64,000 bases of DNA from Ardenticatenaceae bacterium (GTDB taxonomy: Bacteria; Chloroflexota; Anaerolineae; Promineifilales; Promineifilaceae): positions 1-64,000 of the forward strand of contig JACKCC010000013.1 in NCBI GenBank assembly GCA_020634245.1. The letters run 5' to 3'. A program made the translations under genes and the position numbers. This document shows, one piece after another, positions 34,087 to 42,458 of this stretch (positions within the stretch are counted from its first letter, which is position 1; every line of letters starts with the position of its first letter). The notes under the pieces are model-generated. The model had not been told where the DNA came from, made no database searches, and was given only the letters and a program-made list of their open reading frames with translations.

Positions 34087-34545
34087 TCACCACTCGCCAA
34101 ATGCCGGCCTTGACTCACCGCTTAAATATTCCTCGATGCGGCGGCGGGTTCCCCGGCCGATGTCTTCTGGCAGTTGATCTAGTGGGAAAAATTTCACTTC
34201 GGCAATCTCGTCATCCGATTTGCCATTTAGCTCAAAATCGTGGCACAAAAACAGGGTGATGTGGTCGCTGGTCGGGCCGCGTAGATTATCGTAGATGCCG
34301 ATCAGTTTGACTTCGCCCAGTGTACCGCCCACTTCTTCCATGGCTTCGCGGCGCACGGCCGTTTCCACACTTTCTTTCCGCTTTACCCCGCCGCCGGGAA
34401 AGGACCAGCCCATTTTGTAAGTATGCCGCACCAGCACCACCTGCCCATCGCGGACAAGCATGACCTGCGCGCCAAAGTTAATTGGCTGGAAAATATGCCA
34501 GTACACCTTCGCCCCGGCAAAGAGGAGTTTCATTTTCAGACTCAC
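34087..34545 (-). CDS. NUDIX hydrolase
   Basis: A 152-residue protein with an intact Nudix box, GGGVKRKESVETAVRREAMEEVGG (Gx5Ex7REUxEExGU), at about residues 49-72. The start is probably a GTG (MSLKMKLLF) behind AGGAAC; the ATG four codons later is the alternative. The substrate is unknown; the position between xseA and xseB suggests a housekeeping role in nucleotide or cap-like metabolite clean-up. The gene is short for MutT but has the usual N-terminal strand and C-terminal helix. Confidence 0.9.
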   Translation of the reverse strand: MSLKMKLLFAGAKVYWHIFQPINFGAQVMLVRDGQVVLVRHTYKMGWSFPGGGVKRKESVETAVRREAMEEVGGTLGEVKLIGIYDNLRGPTSDHITLFLCHDFELNGKSDDEIAEVKFFPLDQLPEDIGRGTRRRIEEYLSGESRPAFGEW

Positions 34546-34591
34546 AAATCGTTCCTAAAGATGATTGATGATTGCTGTGGCGCTCTAATCA

Positions 34592-35812
34592 TCAATCTTT
34601 TTTGTCTACCTTCACATCAAATTGGCCATCGCTGACCTGGACGGAGAGCGGATCGCCGCTTTTTACGGTTTGGACGGAACGGATGATACGGCCGTTCCCA
34701 TCCCTTACAATCGCATATCCCCGTGACAACGTCGCCAGCGGACTGTAGGCAACCAATCCTGCCTGGGCGACGGCTAATCGGTTTTGCGCCCGGTCTACGC
34801 TGCGATGGATGGCCGTGTGGAGACGGCCGTACAATCCATCCACCCGCTGCCGTTGGTTATCCAGACTGGCCCGCGGGCTGAGATGACGCAAATTCCGGGC
34901 CAGCGTCTGCACCTGCCATCGCTTTTGCTGAAGGTTATCACGCATGTCAGCCGCCAACTGGGCCTTCAAACCACGCAAAATCGGCTGCCATTCAGAAATA
35001 TCGGGCACGGCCAATTCCGCCGCCGCCGAGGGCGTAGGCGCGCGCACGTCGGCCACAAAATCGGTAATGGTGAAATCGACTTCGTGGCCGACGCCGCTGA
35101 TGATCGGATGCTGCGCGGCAAAGATGGCGCGGGCGACCATCTCGTCGTTGAAGGCCCACAAATCTTCCATCGAACCGCCGCCGCGGGCGATGATGATCGT
35201 GTCAATGTCGGTACGGCCGTCCAACCATTGCAGCGCCCGGACAATTTGCGATGGCGCTTCAGCGCCCTGCACCAGCGTCGGCGCGATGAGCACCTGGACC
35301 AGCGGGTAACGCCGCCGCAGGACGTTCAAAATATCGCGCAGCGCCGCCGCATCGGCCGAGGTAACGATGCCGATTTTTTTAGGAAAGCGGGGAATCGGCT
35401 TTTTGTGTTCGGCGTCAAACAGCCCCTCGCCGGCCAGCCGCTGTTTGAGCAGTTCAAACGCCTGAGCCAGGTCGCCCCGACCGGCCGGTTCCAGCCGGTC
35501 AGCATAAAGCTGGTAAACGCCCGAAGCCTCGTAAACGGAGATACGGCCGTTAGCCACCACCGCATCGCCATCATCCGGCCGGAAACGCAGCCGTTCGGCA
35601 TCCGAGCGCCACATGACGCACTTCAACTGCGCCCCTTCATCCTTGAGCGTAAAATACAAATGTCCCGACCGCGCCTGCGTGAAATTAGAGATTTCGCCGC
35701 TGACCTCAACGTCCTGAAGCCGAAAATCAATCTCAAACAACTCCCGAATATAGCGCGTCAACTCGCTAACCGTCCACGCATCTTGATTTAATTCTGAGTC
35801 ATTGAAAAACAA
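34592..35812 (-). CDS. xseA: Exodeoxyribonuclease VII large subunit
   Basis: A TTG at 35812 is chosen as start because GGAGG lies eight bases before it and the protein then begins LFFNDSELNQDAWTVSEL, as in other XseA. The open frame continues 36 codons further upstream, through a stretch overlapping a dispersed palindrome, which is not credible coding. 406 residues. OB-fold (EVSGEISNFTQARSGHLYFTLKD), catalytic core (FPKKIGIVTSADAAALRD, RGGGSMEDLWAFNDE, SGVGHEVDFTITDFVADVRAPTPSAAAE) and helical tail. It degrades single-stranded DNA to oligonucleotides with XseB. Confidence 0.93.
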   Translation of the reverse strand: MFFNDSELNQDAWTVSELTRYIRELFEIDFRLQDVEVSGEISNFTQARSGHLYFTLKDEGAQLKCVMWRSDAERLRFRPDDGDAVVANGRISVYEASGVYQLYADRLEPAGRGDLAQAFELLKQRLAGEGLFDAEHKKPIPRFPKKIGIVTSADAAALRDILNVLRRRYPLVQVLIAPTLVQGAEAPSQIVRALQWLDGRTDIDTIIIARGGGSMEDLWAFNDEMVARAIFAAQHPIISGVGHEVDFTITDFVADVRAPTPSAAAELAVPDISEWQPILRGLKAQLAADMRDNLQQKRWQVQTLARNLRHLSPRASLDNQRQRVDGLYGRLHTAIHRSVDRAQNRLAVAQAGLVAYSPLATLSRGYAIVRDGNGRIIRSVQTVKSGDPLSVQVSDGQFDVKVDKKD

Positions 35813-35876
35813 AGTCTCATTCCTCCGCCCGTTGCCGCATAACGTATTTGCAAATTGAAAAATAAATATTGGTATT

Positions 35877-35929
35877 GTAAGGGCGTACCCTTGTGGTCGT
35901 CCTGGGCAGGCACAAGGCACTGCCCCTAC
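35877..35929. repeat. Dispersed 55-bp imperfect palindrome, copy 3
   Basis: Same element as at 22536, here with an extended outer stem (GGTATTG ... CCAATACC). It lies between xseA and tag. Confidence 0.85.
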
Positions 35930-35988
35930 GCCAATACCAGCACTATATTGTTAATCTTCAATAACGTCATGAAATCATGCATCACACG

Positions 35989-36456
35989 TCATTTTTTCCG
36001 TGCCATCCACTCTTCGTAAGCCGGCACATCCTCGCCCACTGACCAGAAAAAGAAATACGCACCCATATCACCCATAAATTTGAACTGTTTAATGAATTTT
36101 TTGGCGCGATCCCAATAATCCATCCCATCCATACTGCGCAGGTAGGCAGGAAAAGAGCCGTATTCGGCTATCAACTCCCGGCAGATTTTGGCATTATGGA
36201 TGGTGGCTTCGATTTTACGGCCGTTTCTCACAATCCCCTTATCCTCCACCAGCCGCTCCAAATCCATTTCGTTAAAGGCGGCTACTTTGTCCACGTCAAA
36301 CCCGGCAAACGCCGCCTGAAAATTGGGCCACTTCTGGCGGATGACATCCCAGCTAAAACCGGCCTGGAACACCGCCTGGGTGATTTTCTCCAGATAACCG
36401 GCATCATTTTCCGGCACCGCTCGCGGTGGAATAATCGGATTTCTCGGTTCACTCAT
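35989..36456 (-). CDS. tag: DNA-3-methyladenine glycosylase I-like protein
   Basis: A 155-residue protein of the TagI family (alkylation repair, removal of 3-methyladenine). The motif 'AVFQAGFSWDVIRQKWPNFQAAFAGFD' and 'GIVRNGRKIEATIHNAKI' are the family signature. The N-terminal zinc-binding cysteine and the 'CxW' of the classical enzyme are lacking and the protein is shorter than E. coli Tag (about 187 residues), so it may be a divergent member. It follows the xseA leader region and belongs to a DNA-repair cluster (xseA, xseB, NUDIX). Confidence 0.82.
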   Translation of the reverse strand: MSEPRNPIIPPRAVPENDAGYLEKITQAVFQAGFSWDVIRQKWPNFQAAFAGFDVDKVAAFNEMDLERLVEDKGIVRNGRKIEATIHNAKICRELIAEYGSFPAYLRSMDGMDYWDRAKKFIKQFKFMGDMGAYFFFWSVGEDVPAYEEWMARKK

Positions 36457-36622
36457 TTTGCACCTCCGAATAGCAAATACCCGTATCCGCTAATCCGTAT
36501 TCGGTAATCCGAAGGTTCCACCTCTGGAAAATCCGTCGGAACACGGTTTACGGACTTCGGGTTACGGACATTAGAACATTTGCTCTGATTGTATGCCTCA
36601 AACAACAATGGGGCAAGTTCCA

Positions 36623-36656
36623 AGACCTGCGAGGTCTTCGAAGACCTCGCAGGTCT
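36623..36656. repeat. Perfect 34-bp palindrome, GACCTGCGAGGT type
   Basis: Arms 36623-36638 and 36641-36656 with a central CG, so the full 34 bp is self-complementary. It shares its arm core with the repeat at 11101-11135. It lies upstream of the cytochrome-c-domain gene. Confidence 0.85.
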
Positions 36657-36726
36657 GTGTCACCTGGCATCTTTTCATTTATAATCCGCCCATGGCCCCA
36701 TGCCGCAAGTAAGGAGACGTGATCCC

Positions 36727-38934
36727 GTGAAGAATTTGAGCCGCCCGCGACAAATAATGATTCGACTCATCGTCGTCAATCTGGTGCTGCTGGCCGCCAG
36801 CGCCATCTGGTACGTTGCTGCCCCGGATTCCGGCAGCGTGGCCGTCGCCGCCGCCAAAAACAAGGCCATGCTAAACATGAACCTGATGGCCGATTATCCC
36901 TTTGATGCGGCGACGATTGGGCGGGAAACGGCCGTATCCCCCCCCCTATCCTCCCTCCTCACCGACAAAGATTACCAATTCGTCAACGCCGTGCCCCTCA
37001 GTCTGGGCGAGGCCCGCCCCTGGCAGAAATACGGCTGCGCCCAGGACAACTGCGCCCACGTCACCTACTACAACTACACCGACGGCGGCACGATCAACGG
37101 CATCATTAACCTGGAAACCAACGAAGTCGTCGGCGGCTGGCTGGACGCCAACGCCCGTCCCAGCGGCAGCACCTACATCGTCGATAAAGCCATGGCCATC
37201 GCCGCCGCCGACCCCGAAGTCCAGGCCACCCTGGGCGACATCGGCGAAGTTGATCCGGCAATGGTGCCCATGTCCGGCTGGCTGTACGACGACGACTGCC
37301 GCGAAAACTGGTGTGTCGATTTATCATTTCATAGTCCGGCGGGTGACGGCCGTATCTACCACGTCTTCGTCAACATGGAACAGGAAATCGTTGCCCGCAC
37401 TTTCTACACTCGCGGCCGGGCCAACCGCAGCGCCGCCGCTGCCCTGCCGCCCGGCCAACCCTACACCAACGGCTGTGCCGAGCAGTACGGCTGGAACGTC
37501 TGCTGGGAAATGACCGCCAACGACGGCATGAACTTCCGCGATGCCACTTACAACGGCACAACCATCTTCTCCAGCATCAAAATCGGCCAGATTGAAGCCT
37601 GGTATCCCAGTTGGCCCGGCGGCTACCGTGATGAAGTCGGCTTTGCCGCTTCTGTGCCTCCCTTTGGCGGCACCCAGGTCAACGATTTGGGCGATGCCTT
37701 CGAAGTGCGCCAGTTGTTCACCGAATTCACCTACTGGCCCAACTGCATCTGCTGCTACCGCTACGAAGAAGTCATCCGCTTCTACGCCGATGGCAGCTTT
37801 GAACCCCGCTTCGTCTCCCACGGCCCCGGCTGCGACGACCTCTCCATTTACCGCCCCTTCTGGCGCATCGATCTTGACCTGAACGGCCCCAACAATGACA
37901 GCGTCTGGCTGTGGCAGGAAAACCAATGGGTGGAAGTGACCAGCGAACTGGAAATCTACCCCTTCGTCGATGACCTCTCACCCGATGGCGAAAAACTGGC
38001 CACCTTTGATGGCAACGTCAGCTACCGCTGGCACATGCAGCGCACCGACCCGCTGGGCCTGGACGAGAGCCGCTTCTTCATCCTGCAAGAGAAAGAAGGC
38101 GAAGGGGATGGCCCCATCGTCACCGGCCCCGGCGACACCTTCATTCCGCCGCGCCAATGGCTGGATGGCGATCCGGTCTCCGGCGGCAACGTCGTCTTCT
38201 GGTACGTGCCCCTGCTGCACACCAAAAAAGGTGGCCCCTGGTGGTGTATGCCCGATCCCGATCCCGATTTTTCGCCCTGCGAAGCGATTTTGCGCATCGA
38301 AACGGCCGGTGAATTGACCCAGCCAACAGCCGAGGAAGTCGCTGAAGCCACCGCCCAGGCCACACCTACAGTTCCGCCAGAACCAACGGCCACGCCCGCC
38401 CCCACGCCTACGCCGCGCCCCATCGAAGGGGACACGCCGGAAGACATTATTCTCAACGCCGGCTGCGGCGCTTGCCATCAAATCGGTTCAATGGGTGAAG
38501 GGCACAAGGTTGGCCCCGATTTGTCAACTATCGGCACGACGGCACAAACTCGCATGGAAGGCATGTCGGCCGAGGCGTACATCCACCAATCGATCGTCGA
38601 TCCCAATGCTTACATTGTGGGGGATTGCCCCAACGGCCCCTGCATCGCCAATATCATGCCCCGCGACTACAGCACCCGGCTGGCCCCGGAGCAAATCGAC
38701 ACGGTTGTCGGCTATTTGCTGACGCTTACTGGCTCAGGCACAGATGTCGCCGTTATCGGCGAAAGCGGCGATGGTGCCAATGCCACACCAGCCCCCAAAG
38801 CGTTCCCAGCTCCTAAAATGATCAGCAGCCAATCGCAAAAAAGCACCGCCGGATTAGCCGTGCAAATCTTGCTGCTGACGCTGGTTTTTTTGCTGAGTAT
38901 GTTCCGATTGTTGAAACGGCCGTCTGAGAAGTAG
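36727..38934 (+). CDS. Membrane-anchored c-type cytochrome domain protein with a possible amine-oxidase-like core
   Basis: GTG at 36727 behind AAGGAG is preferred to the ATG at 36700, which overlaps that ribosome binding site; 735 residues. One N-terminal membrane segment (RLIVVNLVLLAASAIWYV) and one near the C-terminus (AVQILLLTLVFLLSMFRLL) bracket an extracytoplasmic part. The first 500 residues have 'GDGRIYHVFVNMEQEIVARTFYTRG' and 'VIRFYADGSFEPRFVSHGPGC', which faintly recall the copper amine oxidase catalytic core, without a confident cofactor Tyr. A single haem motif CGACH lies near residue 585. An electron-transfer oxidase is inferred, not shown. Confidence 0.6.
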   Translation: MKNLSRPRQIMIRLIVVNLVLLAASAIWYVAAPDSGSVAVAAAKNKAMLNMNLMADYPFDAATIGRETAVSPPLSSLLTDKDYQFVNAVPLSLGEARPWQKYGCAQDNCAHVTYYNYTDGGTINGIINLETNEVVGGWLDANARPSGSTYIVDKAMAIAAADPEVQATLGDIGEVDPAMVPMSGWLYDDDCRENWCVDLSFHSPAGDGRIYHVFVNMEQEIVARTFYTRGRANRSAAAALPPGQPYTNGCAEQYGWNVCWEMTANDGMNFRDATYNGTTIFSSIKIGQIEAWYPSWPGGYRDEVGFAASVPPFGGTQVNDLGDAFEVRQLFTEFTYWPNCICCYRYEEVIRFYADGSFEPRFVSHGPGCDDLSIYRPFWRIDLDLNGPNNDSVWLWQENQWVEVTSELEIYPFVDDLSPDGEKLATFDGNVSYRWHMQRTDPLGLDESRFFILQEKEGEGDGPIVTGPGDTFIPPRQWLDGDPVSGGNVVFWYVPLLHTKKGGPWWCMPDPDPDFSPCEAILRIETAGELTQPTAEEVAEATAQATPTVPPEPTATPAPTPTPRPIEGDTPEDIILNAGCGACHQIGSMGEGHKVGPDLSTIGTTAQTRMEGMSAEAYIHQSIVDPNAYIVGDCPNGPCIANIMPRDYSTRLAPEQIDTVVGYLLTLTGSGTDVAVIGESGDGANATPAPKAFPAPKMISSQSQKSTAGLAVQILLLTLVFLLSMFRLLKRPSEK

Positions 38935-38964
38935 ATCCACTGACCACAACAAGGAGATTAAATA

Positions 38965-39432
38965 GTGGAAATCAGTCGACGTAAACGCAGGCTTGCAATA
39001 ACGTTGGGAGGATTGATAATCTCCCTGTTTTGTGGATCTCTTTTGCTAGACTCACTCAATCAATATTGCCACAGCTTTTCAATTGGGGAATGTCGGCGGT
39101 TGTGGATTTTGACAGGCATTTCAGTTTTGGGAAGCATACTGTTTTTTGAAATATTGCTGGCGCGTCGTTTCCGAAACAAACCAGATACTACGATACCGAC
39201 AAATCTTTTACAGGAGAAGGAGAATATCCCGAACAGGCAAAGTGAGAATGTGTGGAGGTGGTCTGTTACCAAATCTACAATCCGATTAACCCTATCATCG
39301 TTATTGATGGGATTACCCCTGCTAGTCCAAGGGATGCTGGTTGTTACTGTTTTTGGTATTTTTTTGGGACTTAGTGCAGATTCGTTTGTTCGCGGGGTTA
39401 TGAATTGGCTTCCGACGAAGCATAAAGATTGA
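38965..39432 (+). CDS. Hypothetical membrane protein, three helices
   Basis: 155 residues from a GTG start with a good AAGGAG ribosome binding site 10 bp upstream. Three hydrophobic segments (LAITLGGLIISLFCGSLLL, ILTGISVLGSILFFEILLA, LLMGLPLLVQGMLVVTVFGIF) surround a polar central loop. The sequence is not recognised. It is 30 bp after the cytochrome-domain gene and may be its partner. Downstream lies the duplicated smpB fragment. Its AT-richer codon use suggests more recent arrival or weak selection. Confidence 0.55.
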   Translation: MEISRRKRRLAITLGGLIISLFCGSLLLDSLNQYCHSFSIGECRRLWILTGISVLGSILFFEILLARRFRNKPDTTIPTNLLQEKENIPNRQSENVWRWSVTKSTIRLTLSSLLMGLPLLVQGMLVVTVFGIFLGLSADSFVRGVMNWLPTKHKD

Positions 39433-39505
39433 TATAGCCAATAACCTTCAGAATCGTGAACATAGTGCAGGCACTCAGGCCGTCCACCCCGTTCCCCGTC
39501 CCCCG

Positions 39506-39634
39506 TTACCGATACTTCTCCCGCAGCGCCCGCTCCATCCGCCGTTGGTCGTCCTTCTTCGCCAAGTCGGCCCGCTTATCCTGTTTTTGTTTACCACGAG
39601 CCAGGGCAATTTCCACTTTGGCACGGCCGTCTTT
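39506..39634 (-). pseudogene. Duplicated 3' end of smpB
   Basis: 129 bp without indels, matching the last 129 bp of smpB (40594-40722) at 116 of 129 positions by eye. It encodes ALARGKQKQDKRADLAKKDD and the rest of the SmpB C-terminal tail, but no start or RNA-binding core. It is therefore a non-functional copy, one of three scars around the HEPN/MNT pair. Confidence 0.9.
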
Positions 39635-39697
39635 GCCGTGCAAGTCTTGTTGTTGATGCTGGTTTGTTGAGTTTGTTTCGGTTGTTGAAACGGCCGT
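39635..39697 (+). repeat. Duplicated 3' end of the cytochrome-domain gene
   Basis: Resembles 38857-38923 (GCCGTGCAAATCTTGCTGCT ... GAAACGGCCGT) with substitutions and a 4-nt gap. It is joined head-on to the smpB fragment at a GCCGTGCAA junction, showing that the ends of two convergent genes were fused. Confidence 0.85.
39670..39697 (+). repeat. 28-bp direct repeat, left of the HEPN/MNT module
   Basis: AGTTTGTTTCGGTTGTTGAA with ACGGCCGT at its end. It matches 40491-40518 at 25 of 28 positions. The two copies bracket the HEPN/MNT pair and would support its excision or insertion by homologous recombination. Confidence 0.85.
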
Positions 39698-39794
39698 TAC
39701 TACCACATTTCCCCCACAACAAAGGGCTTAGCCAATCAACCGGATTGTATGCTACAATCAATGTAGAGCAATTTTATGGAAAAACAAGATTCCA

Positions 39795-40175
39795 ATGGTC
39801 AACATTGATAAACACATTTCGCATTGGCGAGATGGAGCAGAAGAAGATTTAGAAGTAGCCAATCAGCTCATCACATCGGGCAAAGTGCGTCATGGGCTTT
39901 TCTTTTTGCATTTAGCTCTGGAAAAGATGCTCAAAGCGCACGTCTGCCGCCACACAAAAGATATTGCGCCACGACTACATAATCTGGTTCGGTTAGCTGC
40001 ATTATCCGGTATTCCTTTCGAAAATGAGCAAATAGCGTTCTTAGCCGAAATGAATCCCTATAATCTGGAAGGTCGTTATCCTGAAATGTGGGAAGAACCG
40101 CCATCTCAAGAGCAAACGAAAAAGATTCAACAAGTAACTACAGAAATGTTCAAATGGCTGATGACACAATTGTAA
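39795..40175 (+). CDS. HEPN domain protein (toxin-like partner of MNT)
   Basis: A 126-residue helical protein with the HEPN pattern 'DLEVANQLITSGKVRHGLFFLHLALEKMLKAHVCRHTKDIAPRLHNLVRLA'. It overlaps the following nucleotidyltransferase gene by 22 bp, the typical HEPN-MNT (HepT/MntA-type, type VII) toxin-antitoxin arrangement. The RNase motif Rx4-6H of toxic HEPN proteins is not clear; the only nearby Arg and His are spaced differently (RHTKDIAPRLH). The toxin may therefore be weak or act differently. The gene is AT-rich, and the pair is flanked by direct repeats. Confidence 0.82.
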   Translation: MVNIDKHISHWRDGAEEDLEVANQLITSGKVRHGLFFLHLALEKMLKAHVCRHTKDIAPRLHNLVRLAALSGIPFENEQIAFLAEMNPYNLEGRYPEMWEEPPSQEQTKKIQQVTTEMFKWLMTQL

Positions 40176-40477
40176 CTTCCGTAAAAAAATACTTAAATGA
40201 ACTCCTGCGACTCGGCGTTCCTGTTCAATATGGCGTATTGTTTGGCTCGTATGCGCGAGGGAACGACCGTCAATGGAGCGACATTGATTTGCTGGTCGTA
40301 TCTTCCCTTTTTGATGATGAGCTTGATCGGGAAGACATTAATCTTCTGTGGCGAACTGCTGCCTACACGGATAATCGTATTGAACCGATTCCCGTCGGAT
40401 TAGAGCGATGGAAAACAGATGACGCCAGTACGATTATTGAAGTTGCCCGGCGAGAAGGAATATTGATAACTGTATAA
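40154..40477 (+). CDS. Minimal nucleotidyltransferase (MNT) of the HEPN/MNT pair
   Basis: Start at 40154 (MADDTIVTSVKKYL), 107 residues. The catalytic pattern GSx10DxD is complete: FGSYARGNDRQWSDIDLLVVS (residues about 31-51), plus the later acidic residue in 'RIEPIPV'. In MntA-type systems the enzyme AMPylates the HEPN toxin and neutralises it. The N-terminus overlaps the HEPN gene end, implying coupled translation. The stop lies directly before the right direct repeat. Confidence 0.88.
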   Translation: MADDTIVTSVKKYLNELLRLGVPVQYGVLFGSYARGNDRQWSDIDLLVVSSLFDDELDREDINLLWRTAAYTDNRIEPIPVGLERWKTDDASTIIEVARREGILITV

Positions 40478-40478
40478 T

Positions 40479-40518
40479 TTTGTTTTGCCAAGTTTGTTCC
40501 GGCTGCTGAAACGGCCGT
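40479..40518 (+). repeat. Third copy of the cytochrome-gene end, right of the HEPN/MNT module
   Basis: Resembles 38884-38923 and 39657-39697, with the highest similarity in its last 28 bp (40491-40518). It starts two bases after the MNT stop and ends in ACGGCCGT. Confidence 0.8.
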
Positions 40519-40593
40519 ATCCATCAGCTAGAGGAAAGAGCTAGAGATAGAGGGGGAAACGGCCGTTTTTCATTGTCTGTTGATTGTTGCCTG

Positions 40594-41061
40594 TTACCGA
40601 TACTTCTCCCGCAACGCCCGCTCAATCCGCCGTTCGTCATCCTTCTTAGCCAGATCAGCCCGCTTGTCGTGCTTTTGTTTACCGCGAGCCAGAGCAATTT
40701 CCACTTTGGCACGGCCGTCTTTCAAATACATCTTCGTCGGCACAACAGTCAACTTCTTTTGATTCAACTCATCAATAATCTTGTTGATTTCCCGCCGGTG
40801 CAGCAGCAGTTTACGCGGCCGGGTCGGTTCGTGATTTTCCCGGTTGCCATGTTCGTACTGGGCGATGTGCGCTTCCAACAGCCACAACTCATCGCCTCGC
40901 GCCTGCACGTAACTGCGGCGCAGGCTGACCCGCCCGGCCCGCGCCGACTTAATCTCGGTTCCCGTCAACACCAAACCGGCCTCAAAGCGGTCCAAAATGT
41001 GAAAATCAAACGTTGCCCGTTTGTTGTTAGAAACAATTTTTATGCCTGCTTTCGTCTGCAT
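40594..41061 (-). CDS. smpB: SsrA-binding protein SmpB
   Basis: A 155-residue SmpB, which together with tmRNA rescues stalled ribosomes. The beta-barrel RNA-binding core ('VSNNKRATFDFHILDRFEAGLVLTGTEIKSARAGRVSLRRSYV') and the C-terminal basic tail ('KKDDERRIERALREKYR') are both present and of normal length. The frame opens with 'MQTKAGIKIVS', as in other SmpB. The end of this gene is duplicated at 39506-39634. No tmRNA gene was recognised in the window. Confidence 0.93.
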   Translation of the reverse strand: MQTKAGIKIVSNNKRATFDFHILDRFEAGLVLTGTEIKSARAGRVSLRRSYVQARGDELWLLEAHIAQYEHGNRENHEPTRPRKLLLHRREINKIIDELNQKKLTVVPTKMYLKDGRAKVEIALARGKQKHDKRADLAKKDDERRIERALREKYR

Positions 41062-41075
41062 CGTTCTATCGTCAC

Positions 41076-41108
41076 AGACCCTAAGGGTTTTGAAAACCCT
41101 TAGGGTCT
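41076..41108. repeat. Perfect palindrome, GACCCTAAGGGT type
   Basis: Perfect 16-bp arms with one central base, between smpB and the S41 peptidase. The same arm core occurs at 25838-25871. A T run follows on the plus strand only, opposite to both neighbouring genes, so it is not a normal terminator for them. Confidence 0.85.
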
Positions 41109-41114
41109 CTTTTT

Positions 41115-42458
41115 TTATTGTCCCGTTTGCAAAAACTCCACCGCCCGCTGGATTTGCGGATCGTCGTCTTCGCCAATGATCAACGGGGATTCTACTTCAA
41201 TATCCGGCGTAATGCCTGCTTCGTCGATATTGTGATTGTCCGGCGTGTACCAGCGGGCAATCGTCACCCGCAGTTCGGAGCCATCAGACAGCGTATGCAC
41301 TGTCTGCACCGACCCTTTGCCAAATGTTGTCGCGCCGATGAGTGTGCCACGGCCGTTATCCTGAATCGCCCCGGCCACAATTTCGGCCGCACTGGCGCTG
41401 GCTTCATTCACCAAAACGACCAGCGGGATCGTCTCGGCAATGTCGCCGTTGTCCGCGCGGAACGTCTGATCCAAACCGCTGCGATTACGTTCATAAACCA
41501 CCACGCCCTGCGGCAAAAAGATGTCGCCGATTGAGATAGATTGGTCGAGAAAACCGCCAGGATTATTACGCAAATCCAGAATAAGTCCCCGCGGATTTTG
41601 CGCCAGCAGTTCATCCAGCGCAGCCAGCAGTTTCACGTCCGCATTGCGGCTAAAATCCAGCAGCCGCACGTAGGCAATATCGCCATCCAACATGTCCGAT
41701 TCAACAACCGGCACGTCAAATGTGGCCCGCGTAATCGTAAATTCCAGTAGTTTCGGCTCATCCGCGCGGCTAATGGTCAGATGGACATCGGTACCGCTGG
41801 GGCCGCGCACCAGCAAAATCACTTCGTTAAAGCTCAGGCCAGTAACCGATTCCCCATCCACGGCAACGACGATGTCACCAGGGAGCAAACCAGCAGTCAT
41901 TGCCGGCTGTCCATCAATAGGGGCCACGATTTCAAAAAAGCCCTCTTCGTTTTCATTAACAAATGCGCCAATGCCAGATACAGCGCCTTCCATATCTTCG
42001 CTCAACCGGGCGGCCACTTCCGGCCGAATAAAAGAGGTAAACCGGTCATCCAACGCCCCTAGTGACCCTTCGATAGCGCCGTATATCAAATCCTGATCAT
42101 CGGGCATAGCCCCGTCAAAATCTTGTTTGATGCGAGTCCATACTTCGTCAAATAAGGCAGAATCAAAAACATCAGAGGCGGCAGATGCCGTTTCCCCATT
42201 TCCGCCCGCGTCAGGCAGCACTGGCGGCGCGGTGGGAACTTGCGGCGGGATTTCCGGCGTTACTAACACCTCCCGCGTCACCTCAACCTGAACTTCAACC
42301 GGCACCTGTTCGGTCACAACCTCAGCCGAACCGGCCGACAGTCCCAGCGCATAACCGGCCATCCCGGTGAGAATGCTAATGGCAACGGCCGTTAACCCAA
42401 TCAAAACAATCCAGAATGCACGGCTGCTGCGTTTACTTTTGCGATCATTTGTTTCCAT
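41115..42458 (-). CDS. C-terminal processing peptidase (S41), CtpA-like
   Basis: 447 residues with a membrane anchor (AFWIVLIGLTAVAISILTGMAGYAL), a Pro/Val-rich linker, a PDZ domain (GAFVNENEEGFFEIV, TAGLLPGDIVVAVDGESV) and the S41 core. The catalytic Ser is in NEASASAAEIVAGA and the Lys in FGKGSVQ. It cleaves envelope proteins near the C-terminus. It overlaps the neighbouring paralogue by 14 bp and probably arose from it by tandem duplication; the linker and PDZ parts have diverged most. Confidence 0.92.
   Translation of the reverse strand: METNDRKSKRSSRAFWIVLIGLTAVAISILTGMAGYALGLSAGSAEVVTEQVPVEVQVEVTREVLVTPEIPPQVPTAPPVLPDAGGNGETASAASDVFDSALFDEVWTRIKQDFDGAMPDDQDLIYGAIEGSLGALDDRFTSFIRPEVAARLSEDMEGAVSGIGAFVNENEEGFFEIVAPIDGQPAMTAGLLPGDIVVAVDGESVTGLSFNEVILLVRGPSGTDVHLTISRADEPKLLEFTITRATFDVPVVESDMLDGDIAYVRLLDFSRNADVKLLAALDELLAQNPRGLILDLRNNPGGFLDQSISIGDIFLPQGVVVYERNRSGLDQTFRADNGDIAETIPLVVLVNEASASAAEIVAGAIQDNGRGTLIGATTFGKGSVQTVHTLSDGSELRVTIARWYTPDNHNIDEAGITPDIEVESPLIIGEDDDPQIQRAVEFLQTGQ

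Noticed and set aside
35813..35920. Longer N-terminus of XseA from 35920
   Set aside because: It overlaps the dispersed palindrome at 35877-35929 and is not conserved in type; a TTG with a good ribosome binding site fits the family start.
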